This document shows, piece after piece, positions 27,386 through 35,799 of a stretch of DNA of 64,000 bases. The notes under the pieces were generated by a model. The model was not told the DNA's origin, searched no databases, and saw only the letters and a program-made list of their open reading frames with translations. Source of the DNA: Gammaproteobacteria bacterium (GTDB lineage: Bacteria; Pseudomonadota; Gammaproteobacteria; Pseudomonadales; Pseudomonadaceae). Location: contig JAAYFI010000020.1 in assembly GCA_012728315.1 (NCBI GenBank), positions 62,001 through 126,000 on the forward strand, read 5' to 3'. Each line of letters begins with the position of its first letter. Within the stretch, counting starts at the first letter, position 1. The translations under genes were made by a program, and so were the position numbers.

Positions 27386-28510
27386 ATGAGCAAAACAACT
27401 CAACGTATCAGCCAACTATTCGCTGCCATGGCGTTAGCTGGCGTAGCAAGTTATTCGCTGGCGGCCGAACCGATTAAAATTGCCCTTGCCGGCCCTGTCA
27501 CTGGCCCAGTTGCCCAGTACGGTGATATGCAATCCATTGGCGCCTTAATGGCCATTGAGCAAATCAACAAGGCAGGTGGCGTGAATGGCAGCATGCTGGA
27601 AGCCGTCACCTATGATGACGCTTGCGACCCTAAGCAAGCTGTCGCCGTGGCCAATAAAATTGTTAACGATGGCATTCGCTTTGTAGTCGGTCACCTCTGC
27701 TCAGGCTCAAGCCAACCGGCCGCTGACATCTATGATGAAGAAGGCATCATGATGATTACTGCAGCCTCCACCACACCAGAACTGACGCAAAAAGGTCATA
27801 CCCTGATTTTCCGCACCATTGGCTTGGATAGCATGCAAGGCCCGACTGCTGGCAAATATGTGGTTGAGCAGCTCAAGCCTAAGCGTGCCGCGGTTCTACA
27901 CGACAAACAGCAATACGGTGAAGGTATTGCCACTGCGGTTAAACAGGCATTGGACACAGCCGGTATTCCCGTGGCTTTGTTTGAAGGCGTCACTGCAGGC
28001 GACAAAGATTTCTCTGCGCTGATCGCAAAAATGAAAAAAGAAAACGTTGATTTTGTTTACTTTGGTGGCTACCACCCAGAGATGGGGATGTTGCTACGTC
28101 AATCGGCAGAAAACAAACTCGACGCACGCTTTATGGGCCCAGAAGGTGTGGGTAACAGCGATATTTCAGCCATTGCCGGTGATGCTTCAGAAGGCATGTT
28201 AGTCACCCTACCCAAAGCCTTTGATGCTGATCCAAAGAACGCTCACTTAGTTGAAGCCTTTAAAGCTAAGAAACAAGACCCACGTGGTGCCTTTGTCTTC
28301 CCGGCTTATGCAGCAGTACAAGTGATGGCCGATGCGATGACCATCAGCAAATCCTCAGAGCCTGAAGAAGTTGCTGAAGCTCTGCGTAGCAACAGCTTTG
28401 ATACACCCACTGGTGTGCTTGAATTTGATGACAAAGGTGACCTGAAAAACTTCAGCTTTGTAGTCTACGAATGGCACGCAGACGGCAGCAAAACAGCTCT
28501 AACCGAGTAA
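27386..28510 (+). CDS. braC: Branched-chain amino acid ABC transporter, periplasmic binding protein
   Basis: 374 residues. A Sec signal peptide ends at SYSLAA, then the mature protein starts EPIKIALAGPVTGPVAQYGD, which is the LivK/BraC N-terminus. It is a Peripla_BP_6 fold; GHLCSGSSQPAADIYDEEG is a conserved leucine-binding-protein segment. It captures Leu/Ile/Val (BraC also takes Ala and Thr in P. aeruginosa). ATG 27386 is preceded by AAGGTG. First gene of a complete five-gene braCDEFG operon; the larger gap after it (69 nt) is common where the binding protein is made in excess. Confidence 0.96.
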   Translation: MSKTTQRISQLFAAMALAGVASYSLAAEPIKIALAGPVTGPVAQYGDMQSIGALMAIEQINKAGGVNGSMLEAVTYDDACDPKQAVAVANKIVNDGIRFVVGHLCSGSSQPAADIYDEEGIMMITAASTTPELTQKGHTLIFRTIGLDSMQGPTAGKYVVEQLKPKRAAVLHDKQQYGEGIATAVKQALDTAGIPVALFEGVTAGDKDFSALIAKMKKENVDFVYFGGYHPEMGMLLRQSAENKLDARFMGPEGVGNSDISAIAGDASEGMLVTLPKAFDADPKNAHLVEAFKAKKQDPRGAFVFPAYAAVQVMADAMTISKSSEPEEVAEALRSNSFDTPTGVLEFDDKGDLKNFSFVVYEWHADGSKTALTE

Positions 28511-28579
28511 TTTAACTGTCTTAAGCCTCGCCGTTCAGTGCCTGAGCGTGCGAGGCTGTTTTGTTGGCCGGATACTCTT

Positions 28580-29506
28580 ATGAACGAAGCGTTTTTTTAC
28601 TTTTTACAACAGCTGTTAAATGGTCTTACCGTGGGCAGCACCTACGCCCTTATCGCTATTGGCTATACCATGGTGTACGGCATTATCGGTATGATTAACT
28701 TCGCTCACGGCGAAGTCTATATGATTGGCAGCTATGTCACTTTTATCGCCCTCACCGGTTTAGCCGCGCTGGGCATGGAAAGCCTACCTTTAATGATTAT
28801 CGGCGCTTTTGCCCTCAGTATTATTGTTACCAGCGCCTACGGTTACAGTATTGAGCGCGTCGCCTACCGCCCTTTGCGTGGCAGCCATCGACTGATCCCA
28901 TTGATTTCTGCAATTGGTATGTCAATTTTGCTGCAAAACTTTGTCCGTATCGCGCAAGGTGCCCGTGATGTGGCCATGCCTCGCTTAGTGAGCGGCGGTG
29001 TCACACTCGGTGATGAAGCCGGCTTTCATGCCAGCTTGTCTTATATGCAAATTATTATTTTCGTAACAACTTTTGTGGCAATGATTGCCCTCAGTATTTT
29101 TATTTCACGCTCACGCACAGGACGCGCCTGTCGCGCGTGCTCTGAAGATATCAAAATGACAGGTCTACTGGGCATTAACAGTAATGCCATTATTGGTATC
29201 ACCTTTGTTATTGGTGCGGTTCTAGCGGCCATTGCCGGAGTGCTTTTAAGCTTATATTACGGTGTAGTGAATCCCTACATTGGTTTTATGGCCGGCCTCA
29301 AAGCCTTTACCGCTGCGGTACTGGGTGGTATTGGCAGTATTCCAGGCGCAGTGTTAGGCGGTTTAGTGCTAGGGGTCACCGAAGCCATGACCTCGGGTTA
29401 CTTAAGCAGCCAATATAAAGATGCGGTGGCCTTTGCACTGTTAATTCTAATTCTGCTATTTCGTCCAACAGGTATTTTGGGACGCCCAGAAGTGGAGAAA
29501 GTGTAA
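28580..29506 (+). CDS. braD: Branched-chain amino acid ABC transporter permease LivH/BraD
   Basis: 308 residues from ATG 28580 ([19 protein letters not shown]). An upstream in-frame ATG at 28538 encodes a non-conserved extension. The LivH signature [25 protein letters not shown] (split at about 19-43) is intact, followed by multiple membrane segments and the EAA-like loop [19 protein letters not shown]. It forms half of the inner-membrane channel with BraE. The stop overlaps the start of braE (TAATG). Confidence 0.95.
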   Translation: MNEAFFYFLQQLLNGLTVGSTYALIAIGYTMVYGIIGMINFAHGEVYMIGSYVTFIALTGLAALGMESLPLMIIGAFALSIIVTSAYGYSIERVAYRPLRGSHRLIPLISAIGMSILLQNFVRIAQGARDVAMPRLVSGGVTLGDEAGFHASLSYMQIIIFVTTFVAMIALSIFISRSRTGRACRACSEDIKMTGLLGINSNAIIGITFVIGAVLAAIAGVLLSLYYGVVNPYIGFMAGLKAFTAAVLGGIGSIPGAVLGGLVLGVTEAMTSGYLSSQYKDAVAFALLILILLFRPTGILGRPEVEKV

Positions 29507-30759
29507 TGCGTTTGCATATTAAACCGGCGATATTCTCTGCGATTGTCGTACTGATTTTAAGCTCTGTATTGCTCGGTGTGCGACTCACTCAAGTCGGTAC
29601 TGAGCTGACCTTAGTCGGCGCTGAGCCAAGTGTCTTCTGGAAAATAGCCGCAGCGACAACGCTAATCTTTATCTATAACCTGCTACGCGATCCTATTGAG
29701 CGCCTCTTAGGATTGGTACCTAAACCGGGGCTGCCGGCCGGCTTGCGCGATCTCAGTCAACGTCAGTTTATTCAGCGTATGCTGTGGTGCTTTTTAATTG
29801 CTGCCGCGTTAATTTTCCCTTTTCTAGGCTCACGCAGCCAAGTGGACCTTGCCACTTTAGTGCTGATTTACGTGATGCTGAGCCTAGGTCTTAATATTGT
29901 AGTGGGCTTAGCTGGACTGCTCGACCTCGGCTATGTGGGCTTCTATGCTGTGGGGGCTTATACCTACGCGATGCTGGCCATGTATTTCGGTGTAGGTTTC
30001 TGGACAGGCTTAGTTGCCGCTGGGGCATTGGCCGCCTTTTTTGGTTTTATCTTAGGGTTTCCAGTATTGCGGCTGCGTGGTGACTACTTGGCCATTGTGA
30101 CCCTAGGTTTTGGTGAAATCATTCGTATTTTATTGAACAACCTCACTGATCTCACCGGTGGCCCACGCGGCATTGGTAATATTCCAAAGCCAACGCTGTT
30201 CAATTTAGACTTCAATCGTCGCGCCAGCGAAGGCATGCAAACTTTTCACGAGTTCTTTGGTATCAGCTTTAACTCGATGCACCGTGTGATTTTTATTTAC
30301 CTGCTGGCTCTAGCTTTAGTGTTGGTCACGATTTTTGTGATTAATCGCTTAATCCGCATGCCCATTGGTCGTGCTTGGGAAGCCATGCGCGAGGATGAAA
30401 TTGCCTGCCGCGCGCTGGGACTTAACCCAACGAACATTAAGCTCAGTGCTTTTACGATTGGCGCAACCTTTGCGGGCTTTGCTGGAAGTTTTTTTGCTGC
30501 TCGTCAGGGTTTTATCAGCCCAGAGTCCTTTACCTTTATTGAGTCGGCAATCATTTTAGCCATTGTGGTACTGGGCGGCATGGGCTCACAAATGGGCGTT
30601 ATTTTAGCCGCCGTTGTGATGACTGTACTTCCAGAAATAGCGCGTGAATTTAACGAATACCGCATGCTGCTATTTGGTTTGATGATGGTGCTGATGATGA
30701 TTTGGCGTCCGCAAGGCTTACTGCCCATGAAGCGACCGCATCTGGAGTTACAACAATGA
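29506..30759 (+). CDS. braE: Branched-chain amino acid ABC transporter permease LivM/BraE
   Basis: 417 residues, the long LivM form. An extra N-terminal membrane segment and the cytosolic stretch ([19 protein letters not shown] region) precede the core [25 protein letters not shown] (split at about 119-143). The ATPase-contact loop [20 protein letters not shown] is at about 287-306. It overlaps braD by one base and braF by four (ATGA), so it is tightly coupled. Confidence 0.95.
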   Translation: MRLHIKPAIFSAIVVLILSSVLLGVRLTQVGTELTLVGAEPSVFWKIAAATTLIFIYNLLRDPIERLLGLVPKPGLPAGLRDLSQRQFIQRMLWCFLIAAALIFPFLGSRSQVDLATLVLIYVMLSLGLNIVVGLAGLLDLGYVGFYAVGAYTYAMLAMYFGVGFWTGLVAAGALAAFFGFILGFPVLRLRGDYLAIVTLGFGEIIRILLNNLTDLTGGPRGIGNIPKPTLFNLDFNRRASEGMQTFHEFFGISFNSMHRVIFIYLLALALVLVTIFVINRLIRMPIGRAWEAMREDEIACRALGLNPTNIKLSAFTIGATFAGFAGSFFAARQGFISPESFTFIESAIILAIVVLGGMGSQMGVILAAVVMTVLPEIAREFNEYRMLLFGLMMVLMMIWRPQGLLPMKRPHLELQQ

Positions 30760-31523
30760 GCAGCAATATTTTAGAAGTTTCTAATCTAACCATGCGCTTT
30801 GGTGGCTTGCTGGCGGTCAATGGTGTGGGCTTAACCATTAAACAAGGGCAAATTGTTTCAATGATTGGCCCTAACGGTGCGGGTAAAACAACGGTATTCA
30901 ACTGCTTAACCGGCTTTTATCAGCCCACAGCAGGAAAAGTTATTTTTGCTGGTGAGGAGATCCAAGGTTTAACCGGATATAAAATCGCTCGCAAAGGCAT
31001 GATTCGCACCTTCCAACATGTGCGTTTATTTAAAGAGATGACGGTGCTGGAGAACTTATTAGTCGCTCAGCATCAGCATCTCAATAACAGCTTATTAGCC
31101 GGCCTATTCAAAACCCGCAGTTACCGCAAAGCTGAACAAGAAGCGCTCGACAATGCCGTCTATTGGTTGAACAAAGTACAGCTGCTCGATGACGCGAACC
31201 GCGAAGCCGGCACCCTCGCCTATGGCCAGCAACGCCGTTTAGAAATTGCGCGCTGCATGGTCACCCGCCCCTCTTTGCTGATGCTAGATGAACCGGCGGC
31301 AGGTCTGAACCCCAGTGAAACCGAGGAGCTTAAACAGCTGATTAAGGATTTACGCGATAACCATGCTATTAGCGTGCTATTGATTGAGCATGATATGAAG
31401 CTGGTAATGGATATCTCTGACCATATTGTTGTGATCAATCAAGGCACACCTTTAGCCTCCGGAACGCCTGAGCAAGTGCGTAACAATCCAGCGGTGATTA
31501 AAGCCTATTTAGGAGAGGAGTAA
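30756..31523 (+). CDS. braF: Branched-chain amino acid ABC transporter ATPase LivG/BraF
   Basis: 255 residues from ATG 30756, which overlaps the braE stop; the upstream in-frame extension is the braE 3' end in another frame. Walker [10 protein letters not shown], the Q-loop region, signature [10 protein letters not shown] (the LivG-type variant of LSGGQ), Walker [14 protein letters not shown] and switch His in [11 protein letters not shown]. It pairs with BraG to drive transport. Confidence 0.95.
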   Translation: MSSNILEVSNLTMRFGGLLAVNGVGLTIKQGQIVSMIGPNGAGKTTVFNCLTGFYQPTAGKVIFAGEEIQGLTGYKIARKGMIRTFQHVRLFKEMTVLENLLVAQHQHLNNSLLAGLFKTRSYRKAEQEALDNAVYWLNKVQLLDDANREAGTLAYGQQRRLEIARCMVTRPSLLMLDEPAAGLNPSETEELKQLIKDLRDNHAISVLLIEHDMKLVMDISDHIVVINQGTPLASGTPEQVRNNPAVIKAYLGEE

Positions 31524-31526
31524 GCC

Positions 31527-32231
31527 ATGCTGGTGATGAACAATGTCTGCACCTATTACGGCAAAATCCAAGCGCTGCATGATGTCTCGATTCAGGTCAA
31601 CCGTGGTGAGATTGTTACGCTGATCGGTGCCAATGGTGCTGGAAAAACCACGTTAATGATGACTCTCTGCGGTGATCCACAAGCCAGCAGCGGTGAGATT
31701 ATTTACGAAGGTCAGCATTTACGTGGACAAACCACCGCAAGAATCATGCGCATGGGTATGGCAATTGTGCCGGAAGGCCGTCGCGTTTTTGCTCGTCTGA
31801 CGGTTGAAGAAAACCTTGCTATGGGCGCGTTCTTCTGTGATGACAAGCATGTTAAGAATGAGCGTTTGGATCGTGTGCTGTCCTTATTCCCAAGGCTGCA
31901 TGAGCGCTTTCAACAACGCGCAGGTACCATGAGTGGTGGTGAGCAGCAGATGCTGGCGATTGGCCGCGCCTTAATGAGTGAGCCGCGCTTATTGCTGCTC
32001 GATGAGCCTTCTTTGGGTCTAGCGCCGATTATCATTCAGCAAATCTTTCAGATTCTTGAACAATTGCGTAATCATGGCGTCACCGTGTTTTTGGTTGAGC
32101 AAAATGCTAACCAAGCATTAAAGCTGGCCGATCGCGGTTATGTGATGGAACACGGACGTATCGTCTTAGAAGATACTGGAGCGAACCTGTTAAGCAATGA
32201 AGCAGTGCGCCAAGCCTATTTAGGTGGCTAA
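31527..32231 (+). CDS. braG: Branched-chain amino acid ABC transporter ATPase LivF/BraG
   Basis: 234 residues. Walker A GANGAGKTTLM, signature TMSGGEQQMLAIGRAL, Walker B LLLLDEPSLGLAP, switch VEQNANQAL. These identify the LivF half-ATPase. It begins 3 nt after braF with GGAGAGGAG before the ATG. Last gene of the operon, followed 15 nt later by an 8-bp-stem terminator. Confidence 0.95.
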   Translation: MLVMNNVCTYYGKIQALHDVSIQVNRGEIVTLIGANGAGKTTLMMTLCGDPQASSGEIIYEGQHLRGQTTARIMRMGMAIVPEGRRVFARLTVEENLAMGAFFCDDKHVKNERLDRVLSLFPRLHERFQQRAGTMSGGEQQMLAIGRALMSEPRLLLLDEPSLGLAPIIIQQIFQILEQLRNHGVTVFLVEQNANQALKLADRGYVMEHGRIVLEDTGANLLSNEAVRQAYLGG

Positions 32232-32245
32232 GACTGTAATAACAA

Positions 32246-32280
32246 CGACGCCGCTCTTTGCGAACGGCGTCGCTTTACTC
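32246..32280. terminator. Terminator between braG and ybiB
   Basis: Stem CGACGCCG (32246-32253) / CGGCGTCG (32265-32272), 11-nt loop, followed by CTTTACTCTT. It serves braG (+) and probably the convergent ybiB (-). Confidence 0.7.
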
Positions 32281-33252
32281 TTATGCTGAGTGGCGTTTTT
32301 CCCACATTTGCGTAGCTTCGCTAAAGGCGACATCACGCTCACGGCCTAAGCCGCGTAACGCTAAGGCCATGGTCGCTAGAATCGCTTGTTCAGCGTACAA
32401 GTCCTGCTCTGTCCCCTGCCATACCGCTAATAAGCGCTCGGCATCTAAGCTTTGTGGTTTTACCTGACGACCAATTTGCGCTGGCCACTCTTCAGTCCAA
32501 GCCTGTCCGTCAGTGGCACCCAACAACTGATCGGTCGTATCAGGGCGTACTTCAATTTCACCGCCATCGCCTTTGATCACTAACGCATGATCACCCAAGA
32601 TGACATTGGCTTGTTGGTGCACAGCTTGGTAACCCGGATGGAAAATACTTTGCAGACCGCAGCGGGCCGACAACGGATTGAGTAAGCGCGCCAGCGAATG
32701 CACCGGCGAGCGCAATCCTAAGGTATTGCGCAAATCAATCATGCGCTGCAAACGCGGCATCCAGACACCCAGGGGGATAAAGGCAATATGGTCACGCTCG
32801 ATATGTTCGGCCACTTCATCCCATGAATTACAGGACTGAATCGCTAAGGCATCGAGCAGATCTTCAGCATACATACGACCAGCTGTATGGCGGCCACCGC
32901 CGTGCATCAGAATACGCACGCCATTATTGGCTAAGGCTTTGGCTGCCAACATAAACCAAGGCAACTGGCGGCGCTTACCGGCATAGGCCGGCCAATCAAT
33001 ATCGACGCTAATGGCTGGTGCACTGACACGCTCGCGCACCGCTTGGGTAAAACCGGCCAATTCTTCGGGGGTTTCTTCTTTAAAGCGCAACAGCATTAAA
33101 AAAGCACCTAGTTGCGTGTCTTCTACCTTGCCATCGAGCAACATGCCCATTGCCGTATAAGCTTCTTCTTGGGTTAAACCACGCGAGCCTTTTTGGCCTT
33201 TACCTAAAATACGCACAAAAGAGGCAAAAGGATGCTCTATCGATTCGCTCAT
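32281..33252 (-). CDS. ybiB: TrpD2/YbiB-type glycosyltransferase-fold protein
   Basis: 323 residues from ATG 33252 (MSESIEHPFASFVRILGKGQ), chosen for GGAG 8 nt upstream; ATG 33270 has no site. It has the anthranilate phosphoribosyltransferase fold: the N-terminal helical domain LTQEEAYTAMGMLLDGKVEDTQLGAFLM (split, about 23-50) and the glycine-rich HGGGRHTAGRMYAEDLLDAL region. YbiB/TrpD2 proteins lack TrpD catalysis and bind nucleic acid. Role unsettled: E. coli YbiB is LexA-controlled and DNA-binding. It lies downstream of tusDCBE, a grouping I recall from other pseudomonads. A strong ANR/FNR-like box is 78 nt upstream. Confidence 0.85.
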   Translation of the reverse strand: MSESIEHPFASFVRILGKGQKGSRGLTQEEAYTAMGMLLDGKVEDTQLGAFLMLLRFKEETPEELAGFTQAVRERVSAPAISVDIDWPAYAGKRRQLPWFMLAAKALANNGVRILMHGGGRHTAGRMYAEDLLDALAIQSCNSWDEVAEHIERDHIAFIPLGVWMPRLQRMIDLRNTLGLRSPVHSLARLLNPLSARCGLQSIFHPGYQAVHQQANVILGDHALVIKGDGGEIEVRPDTTDQLLGATDGQAWTEEWPAQIGRQVKPQSLDAERLLAVWQGTEQDLYAEQAILATMALALRGLGRERDVAFSEATQMWEKRHSA

Positions 33253-33329
33253 TAATACACTCCAAACCATTTAAATTATTAGTATCGGTGCAGCATACGT
33301 GTTTTAAACCGAGCAAGCATTGACACAAC

Positions 33330-33343
33330 TTGACGGATATCAA
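33330..33343 (-). promoter_or_regulatory. ANR/FNR-like box upstream of ybiB
   Basis: TTGAC-GGAT-ATCAA matches 9 of 10 defined positions of the FNR/ANR consensus and is part of a larger AACTTGA...TCAAGTT dyad (7-bp arms). A TTTAAAA -10-like element lies at 33308-33302. That would place the box centre near -41.5 from a start around 33295, the class II activator position. Confidence 0.45.
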
Positions 33344-33363
33344 GTTTTAACCCTCATCTTGAG

Positions 33364-33705
33364 TTAGAAACAGTTGGCAGGTTTAGGCAATCCCGCTAAA
33401 CGGGCTGCGAGCTTAGCCGGCATGCCATTAAATAAACCGTTCAAGTACAAGCTATTGCCTTTGTCTTTACCCAAATTCAACGCCACATACTTAACCAGCG
33501 CGCGATTGGCTGGAGATAACTGAAACTCGCTATAAAACTGCTGCACGGCAGACAAAATTTCCCAGTGCGCATCGGTCAGCTCAATGCCTTCACGCTCAGC
33601 CAGCGCTTGTGCCACCTGTGGCGACCAATCCGCAAGATTGCACAGGCAGGCATCTTGATCGAGCGCAATCTCACGTCCTTCAACCACTAAAGTATGCATA
33701 TTCAT
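33364..33705 (-). CDS. tusE: Sulfur relay protein TusE (DsrC family)
   Basis: 113 residues with the DsrC/TusE core LADWSPQVAQALAEREGIELTDAHWEIL (split at about 24-51). The invariant penultimate cysteine is C112 in PANCF, which accepts sulfur from TusD and passes it to MnmA for 2-thiouridine at tRNA wobble position 34. Only the C-terminal Cys of DsrC is needed for TusE, consistent with a tRNA role rather than dissimilatory sulfur metabolism. The start overlaps the tusB stop by 4 nt; M3 is an alternative start. Confidence 0.93.
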   Translation of the reverse strand: MNMHTLVVEGREIALDQDACLCNLADWSPQVAQALAEREGIELTDAHWEILSAVQQFYSEFQLSPANRALVKYVALNLGKDKGNSLYLNGLFNGMPAKLAARLAGLPKPANCF

Positions 33706-34004
33706 GTCCAGCTATTCACCCGCGCATACTCAACACATAACGCCACAAAGGCAGGATAATCCAGCAAGGTCACTGGCATATCCTGTGTATCAATGGCTCG
33801 TGCCAGCACATCTTCCTCTAAAGCGTATAAGCGGTATTCGCAACCCATGCCTTGCAGTTGCTGCGCGGCCACACTGCCCGCGCGCAAAGCCTGCACCGCC
33901 TCACCGCAGAGCACCATGCCATCACCAGCAGATAAGACGCGCAAGCAACTGCTCAATTGCGTCGTTTGCGAGGGTGATGCATTTAAAATATGTAAAGTCG
34001 TCAT
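33702..34004 (-). CDS. tusB: Sulfur relay protein TusB (DsrH family)
   Basis: 100 residues, DsrH/TusB family by size, position and the pattern MTTLHILNASPSQ...LAGDGMVLCGEAVQAL (actual text LSAGDGMVLCGEAV). It is the small subunit of the heterohexameric TusBCD complex. It overlaps tusC by one base and tusE by four. The overall similarity is weaker than for the other Tus genes, as is usual for this family. Confidence 0.85.
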   Translation of the reverse strand: MTTLHILNASPSQTTQLSSCLRVLSAGDGMVLCGEAVQALRAGSVAAQQLQGMGCEYRLYALEEDVLARAIDTQDMPVTLLDYPAFVALCVEYARVNSWT

Positions 34005-34366
34005 CAGAGTGTCATCACATAATCATGTTGGCGGATCAATTGCTGGATACGTTGATCATCCACGCGCTCGGCCGCCAGCGCTAATGGGCTGTCCGCTAAA
34101 CCACGCACAGTTAAACAATGCTGCGCGACATAGAGCTGCTCAATGCCAAACATCGGCAGTGCTTGTAAATTGGCTGACAAGTCTTTTTGCTCAAGTGCTT
34201 GCGGCTGTTGTTGCTCGAGTAATTGCAGTACACCATCATCCATAAACAAGATACTCAGCGGCAAATCAAAAGCACCAGCAGCGAGCGCTATATCCAAGGC
34301 TTCTGCTGCAGCAATCCCCGCCCAAGGTGCTTGACGACTGATCAATAAAACGGACTTAGCCATCAC
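34004..34366 (-). CDS. tusC: Sulfur relay protein TusC (DsrF family)
   Basis: 120 residues beginning MMAKSVLLISRQAPWAG, typical of DsrF/TusC. The EALDIALAAGAFDLPLSILFMDDGVLQL region (split, about 24-51) is the conserved DsrE-like fold segment. It is a structural partner of TusD in TusBCD. It overlaps tusD by 4 nt (ATGA). Confidence 0.9.
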   Translation of the reverse strand: MMAKSVLLISRQAPWAGIAAAEALDIALAAGAFDLPLSILFMDDGVLQLLEQQQPQALEQKDLSANLQALPMFGIEQLYVAQHCLTVRGLADSPLALAAERVDDQRIQQLIRQHDYVMTL

Positions 34367-34755
34367 TCACCTCCAAAACTGATACAGCGATCAGCCTGCT
34401 GTAAAGCATCATGCAGCTGGCCTAAGCCTGATAATTGATAACCATCAGCCAGATTGACCGCGTCGCGCTGATAACGCTGTGCTTCGGCTTGATCCAGTAC
34501 ACCACGGCGCAACGCCGCCGCAATGCAGACCACGGCATCGAGTTTATTTTCCGTAATAAATGCCTGCCACTGCTTGGCAATATCCTGTTGATCTTGCGCG
34601 AGCACAAGATTGTTCGACGCGGTTAACACACCGTCTTGGTAGAAAAATACCCGCACGATCTCATGTCCTGCGGCGAGCACCGCCTGGGCAAAACGCAGCG
34701 CGCGTCGTGTCGAGGGTGCGTTACTTGAAGACAACACACTGATTACAAATTTCAT
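34363..34755 (-). CDS. tusD: Sulfurtransferase TusD (DsrE family)
   Basis: 130 residues, DsrE/TusD family. The sulfur-carrying cysteine is C77 in VVCIAAALRRGV, corresponding to Cys78 of E. coli TusD; the N-terminal SVLSSSNAPSTRRALRFAQA (about 6-25) is conserved. It takes persulfide sulfur from TusA/IscS and passes it to TusE. First gene of the overlapping tusDCBE operon. Upstream is the palindromic repeat array (34923-35690). Confidence 0.93.
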   Translation of the reverse strand: MKFVISVLSSSNAPSTRRALRFAQAVLAAGHEIVRVFFYQDGVLTASNNLVLAQDQQDIAKQWQAFITENKLDAVVCIAAALRRGVLDQAEAQRYQRDAVNLADGYQLSGLGQLHDALQQADRCISFGGE

Positions 34756-34922
34756 AGCTGACCATCAGGCTAAATTTTGTGAAGTTTAGCAGATTCAGCC
34801 AACCCTAGCCGCCAATGCTATCTCTGTTGCTTAGGAGCGATAGTCTGACTTCGGTGTAGTGAGCCAAACAGATATCGCTTTGCATGCTTTGCTTTATTAG
34901 AAGCGGTAATTTAGTGCATGTC

Positions 34923-35021
34923 GTACTTCGGGGCAGGTGTTCATCGGTCGATGAGCCCATCCAGGGCTCAACTCCGGCGCTCGCCATCCTTGGCTCGCTT
35001 GTCACACCTACCCCGAAGTAC
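34923..35021 (-). repeat. Palindromic element A (double GGA-loop hairpin family)
   Basis: 18-nt outer arms 34923-34940 (GTACTTCGGGGCAGGTGT) and 35004-35021 are complementary with one mismatch. Read on the minus strand it contains hairpin I GCCA-AGGA-TGGC (34994-34983) and hairpin II GAGCCC-TGGAT-GGGCTC (34969-34953), each with GGA in the loop. A 24-nt flank conserved with the other copies lies at 35022-35045. Confidence 0.85.
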
Positions 35022-35176
35022 TCGTTGACCATTGGCGGTGTTTGCACTATTGCAGTAGCAGTCAGTTATGCAGATTTACACTTGCTGCAAACTAATAGAA
35101 CTGAATAGACCGGCACAGAGCAATGGTTTTAAAAGAGTCGTACTACAAGCTTGCAGGCAACACCGATAGTCAATGA

Positions 35177-35273
35177 GTACCTTGTTCGTATCGCGACGAG
35201 CGAGCCAGGGATGGCGAGCGCCCGAATCGGGTCAGGATGACCCGTTGAGGGAAAAGCGATATGAACAAGGTAC
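35177..35273 (+). repeat. Palindromic element B (inverted copy, different arms)
   Basis: Outer arms 35177-35194 (GTACCTTGTTCGTATCGC) and 35256-35273 pair over 18 bp with one G-T; they share little beyond the terminal GTAC with A. Hairpin I GCCA-GGGA-TGGC (35204-35215), hairpin II CGGGTC-AGGAT-GACCCG (35228-35244), then TTGAGGGAAAAGC. The conserved flank is 35153-35176. Confidence 0.85.
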
Positions 35274-35333
35274 GGCGTGCACAAATAGTTCTGCTTATTG
35301 AATTGCATGAGTAGCTTAAGTTTGGGGCATATC

Positions 35334-35432
35334 GTACTTCGGGGCAGGTGTTCATCCGTCGATGAACCCATCCTGGGTTCAACTCCGGCGCTCGCCATCC
35401 TTGGCTCGCTTGTCACACCTACCCCGAAGTAC
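35334..35432 (-). repeat. Palindromic element C (near copy of A)
   Basis: Its arms (35334-35351 and 35415-35432) are identical to A. Read on the minus strand, hairpin I is GCCA-AGGA-TGGC (35405-35394). Hairpin II is GAACCC-AGGAT-GGGTTC (35380-35364): versus A, a G-C pair became A-T on both sides, a compensatory change. The flank is 35433-35456. Confidence 0.85.
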
Positions 35433-35484
35433 TCGTTGATCATCTGTGCTGTTTTCACTATTGCAGCTTGTCTCATTGGAGCTG

Positions 35485-35522
35485 TAGAGCTTTAGAGCCG
35501 TAGAGCCGTAGAGCCGTAGAAC
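35485..35522. repeat. 8-bp tandem repeat TAGAGCCG, about 4.7 units
   Basis: Units: TAGAGCTT, then three perfect TAGAGCCG and a partial TAGAAC. It lies between palindromic elements C and D. Such a short-unit repeat is prone to slippage. Confidence 0.8.
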
Positions 35523-35587
35523 TGCAAACGTGGAGAATACTTTATCGAGTATCTGCTGCAAACCAGCAAACAACGCAAATGGTTAAG

Positions 35588-35690
35588 GCGCACTGCGCTG
35601 GATCGGCGACAAGCGAAGTCATGGATGACGTAGCGCCCGAATCGAGGCAGGAAGCCTCGTTGAGGGAAAAGCTGATTCAGCGCAGTGCGC
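35588..35690 (+). repeat. Palindromic element D (same layout as B, third arm sequence)
   Basis: Arms 35588-35604 (GCGCACTGCGCTGGATC) and 35674-35690 pair over 17 bp (one G-T), and can extend by three more pairs. Hairpin I is GTCA-TGGA-TGAC (35618-35629; a compensated pair relative to the GCCA/TGGC of A-C). Hairpin II is CGAGGC-AGGAA-GCCTCG (35643-35659). It ends with the same TTGAGGGAAAAGC as B. The flank is 35565-35587. Confidence 0.85.
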
Positions 35691-35799
35691 TATGCACATA
35701 TCGTCCTCGAAAAGCTAGCCACGCAGTATCCACATCACTAAAGCAGCCAAGCCTGATAGACTAACCTGCATACTTGTAACCTGTTTATAGGAGCCCATC

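Larger units (their letters stand above)
34756..35799. other. 1.04-kb gene-free region carrying a palindromic repeat array
   Basis: No open frame here has a plausible product; the apparent frames simply repeat because the DNA is repeated. Four palindromic elements (A 34923-35021, B 35177-35273, C 35334-35432, D 35588-35690) alternate in orientation. A and C start 411 bp apart, and so do B and D. An 8-bp tandem repeat lies between C and D. Details are given with each element. Confidence 0.8.

Noticed and set aside
34884-35495. Two similar small proteins (sharing GRCSSVDEP and GSTPALAILGSLVTPTP)
   Set aside because: The similarity comes from the repeated palindromic DNA (elements A and C); the frames run through hairpin arms and lack ribosome sites.
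34923-35690. Integron attC sites or a cassette array
   Set aside because: The ends do not carry RYYYAAC/GTTRRRY cores, no cassette genes lie between the elements and no integrase is present.
34923-35690. CRISPR array
   Set aside because: Repeats are about 100 bp, alternate in orientation, and have unequal spacers; no cas genes.
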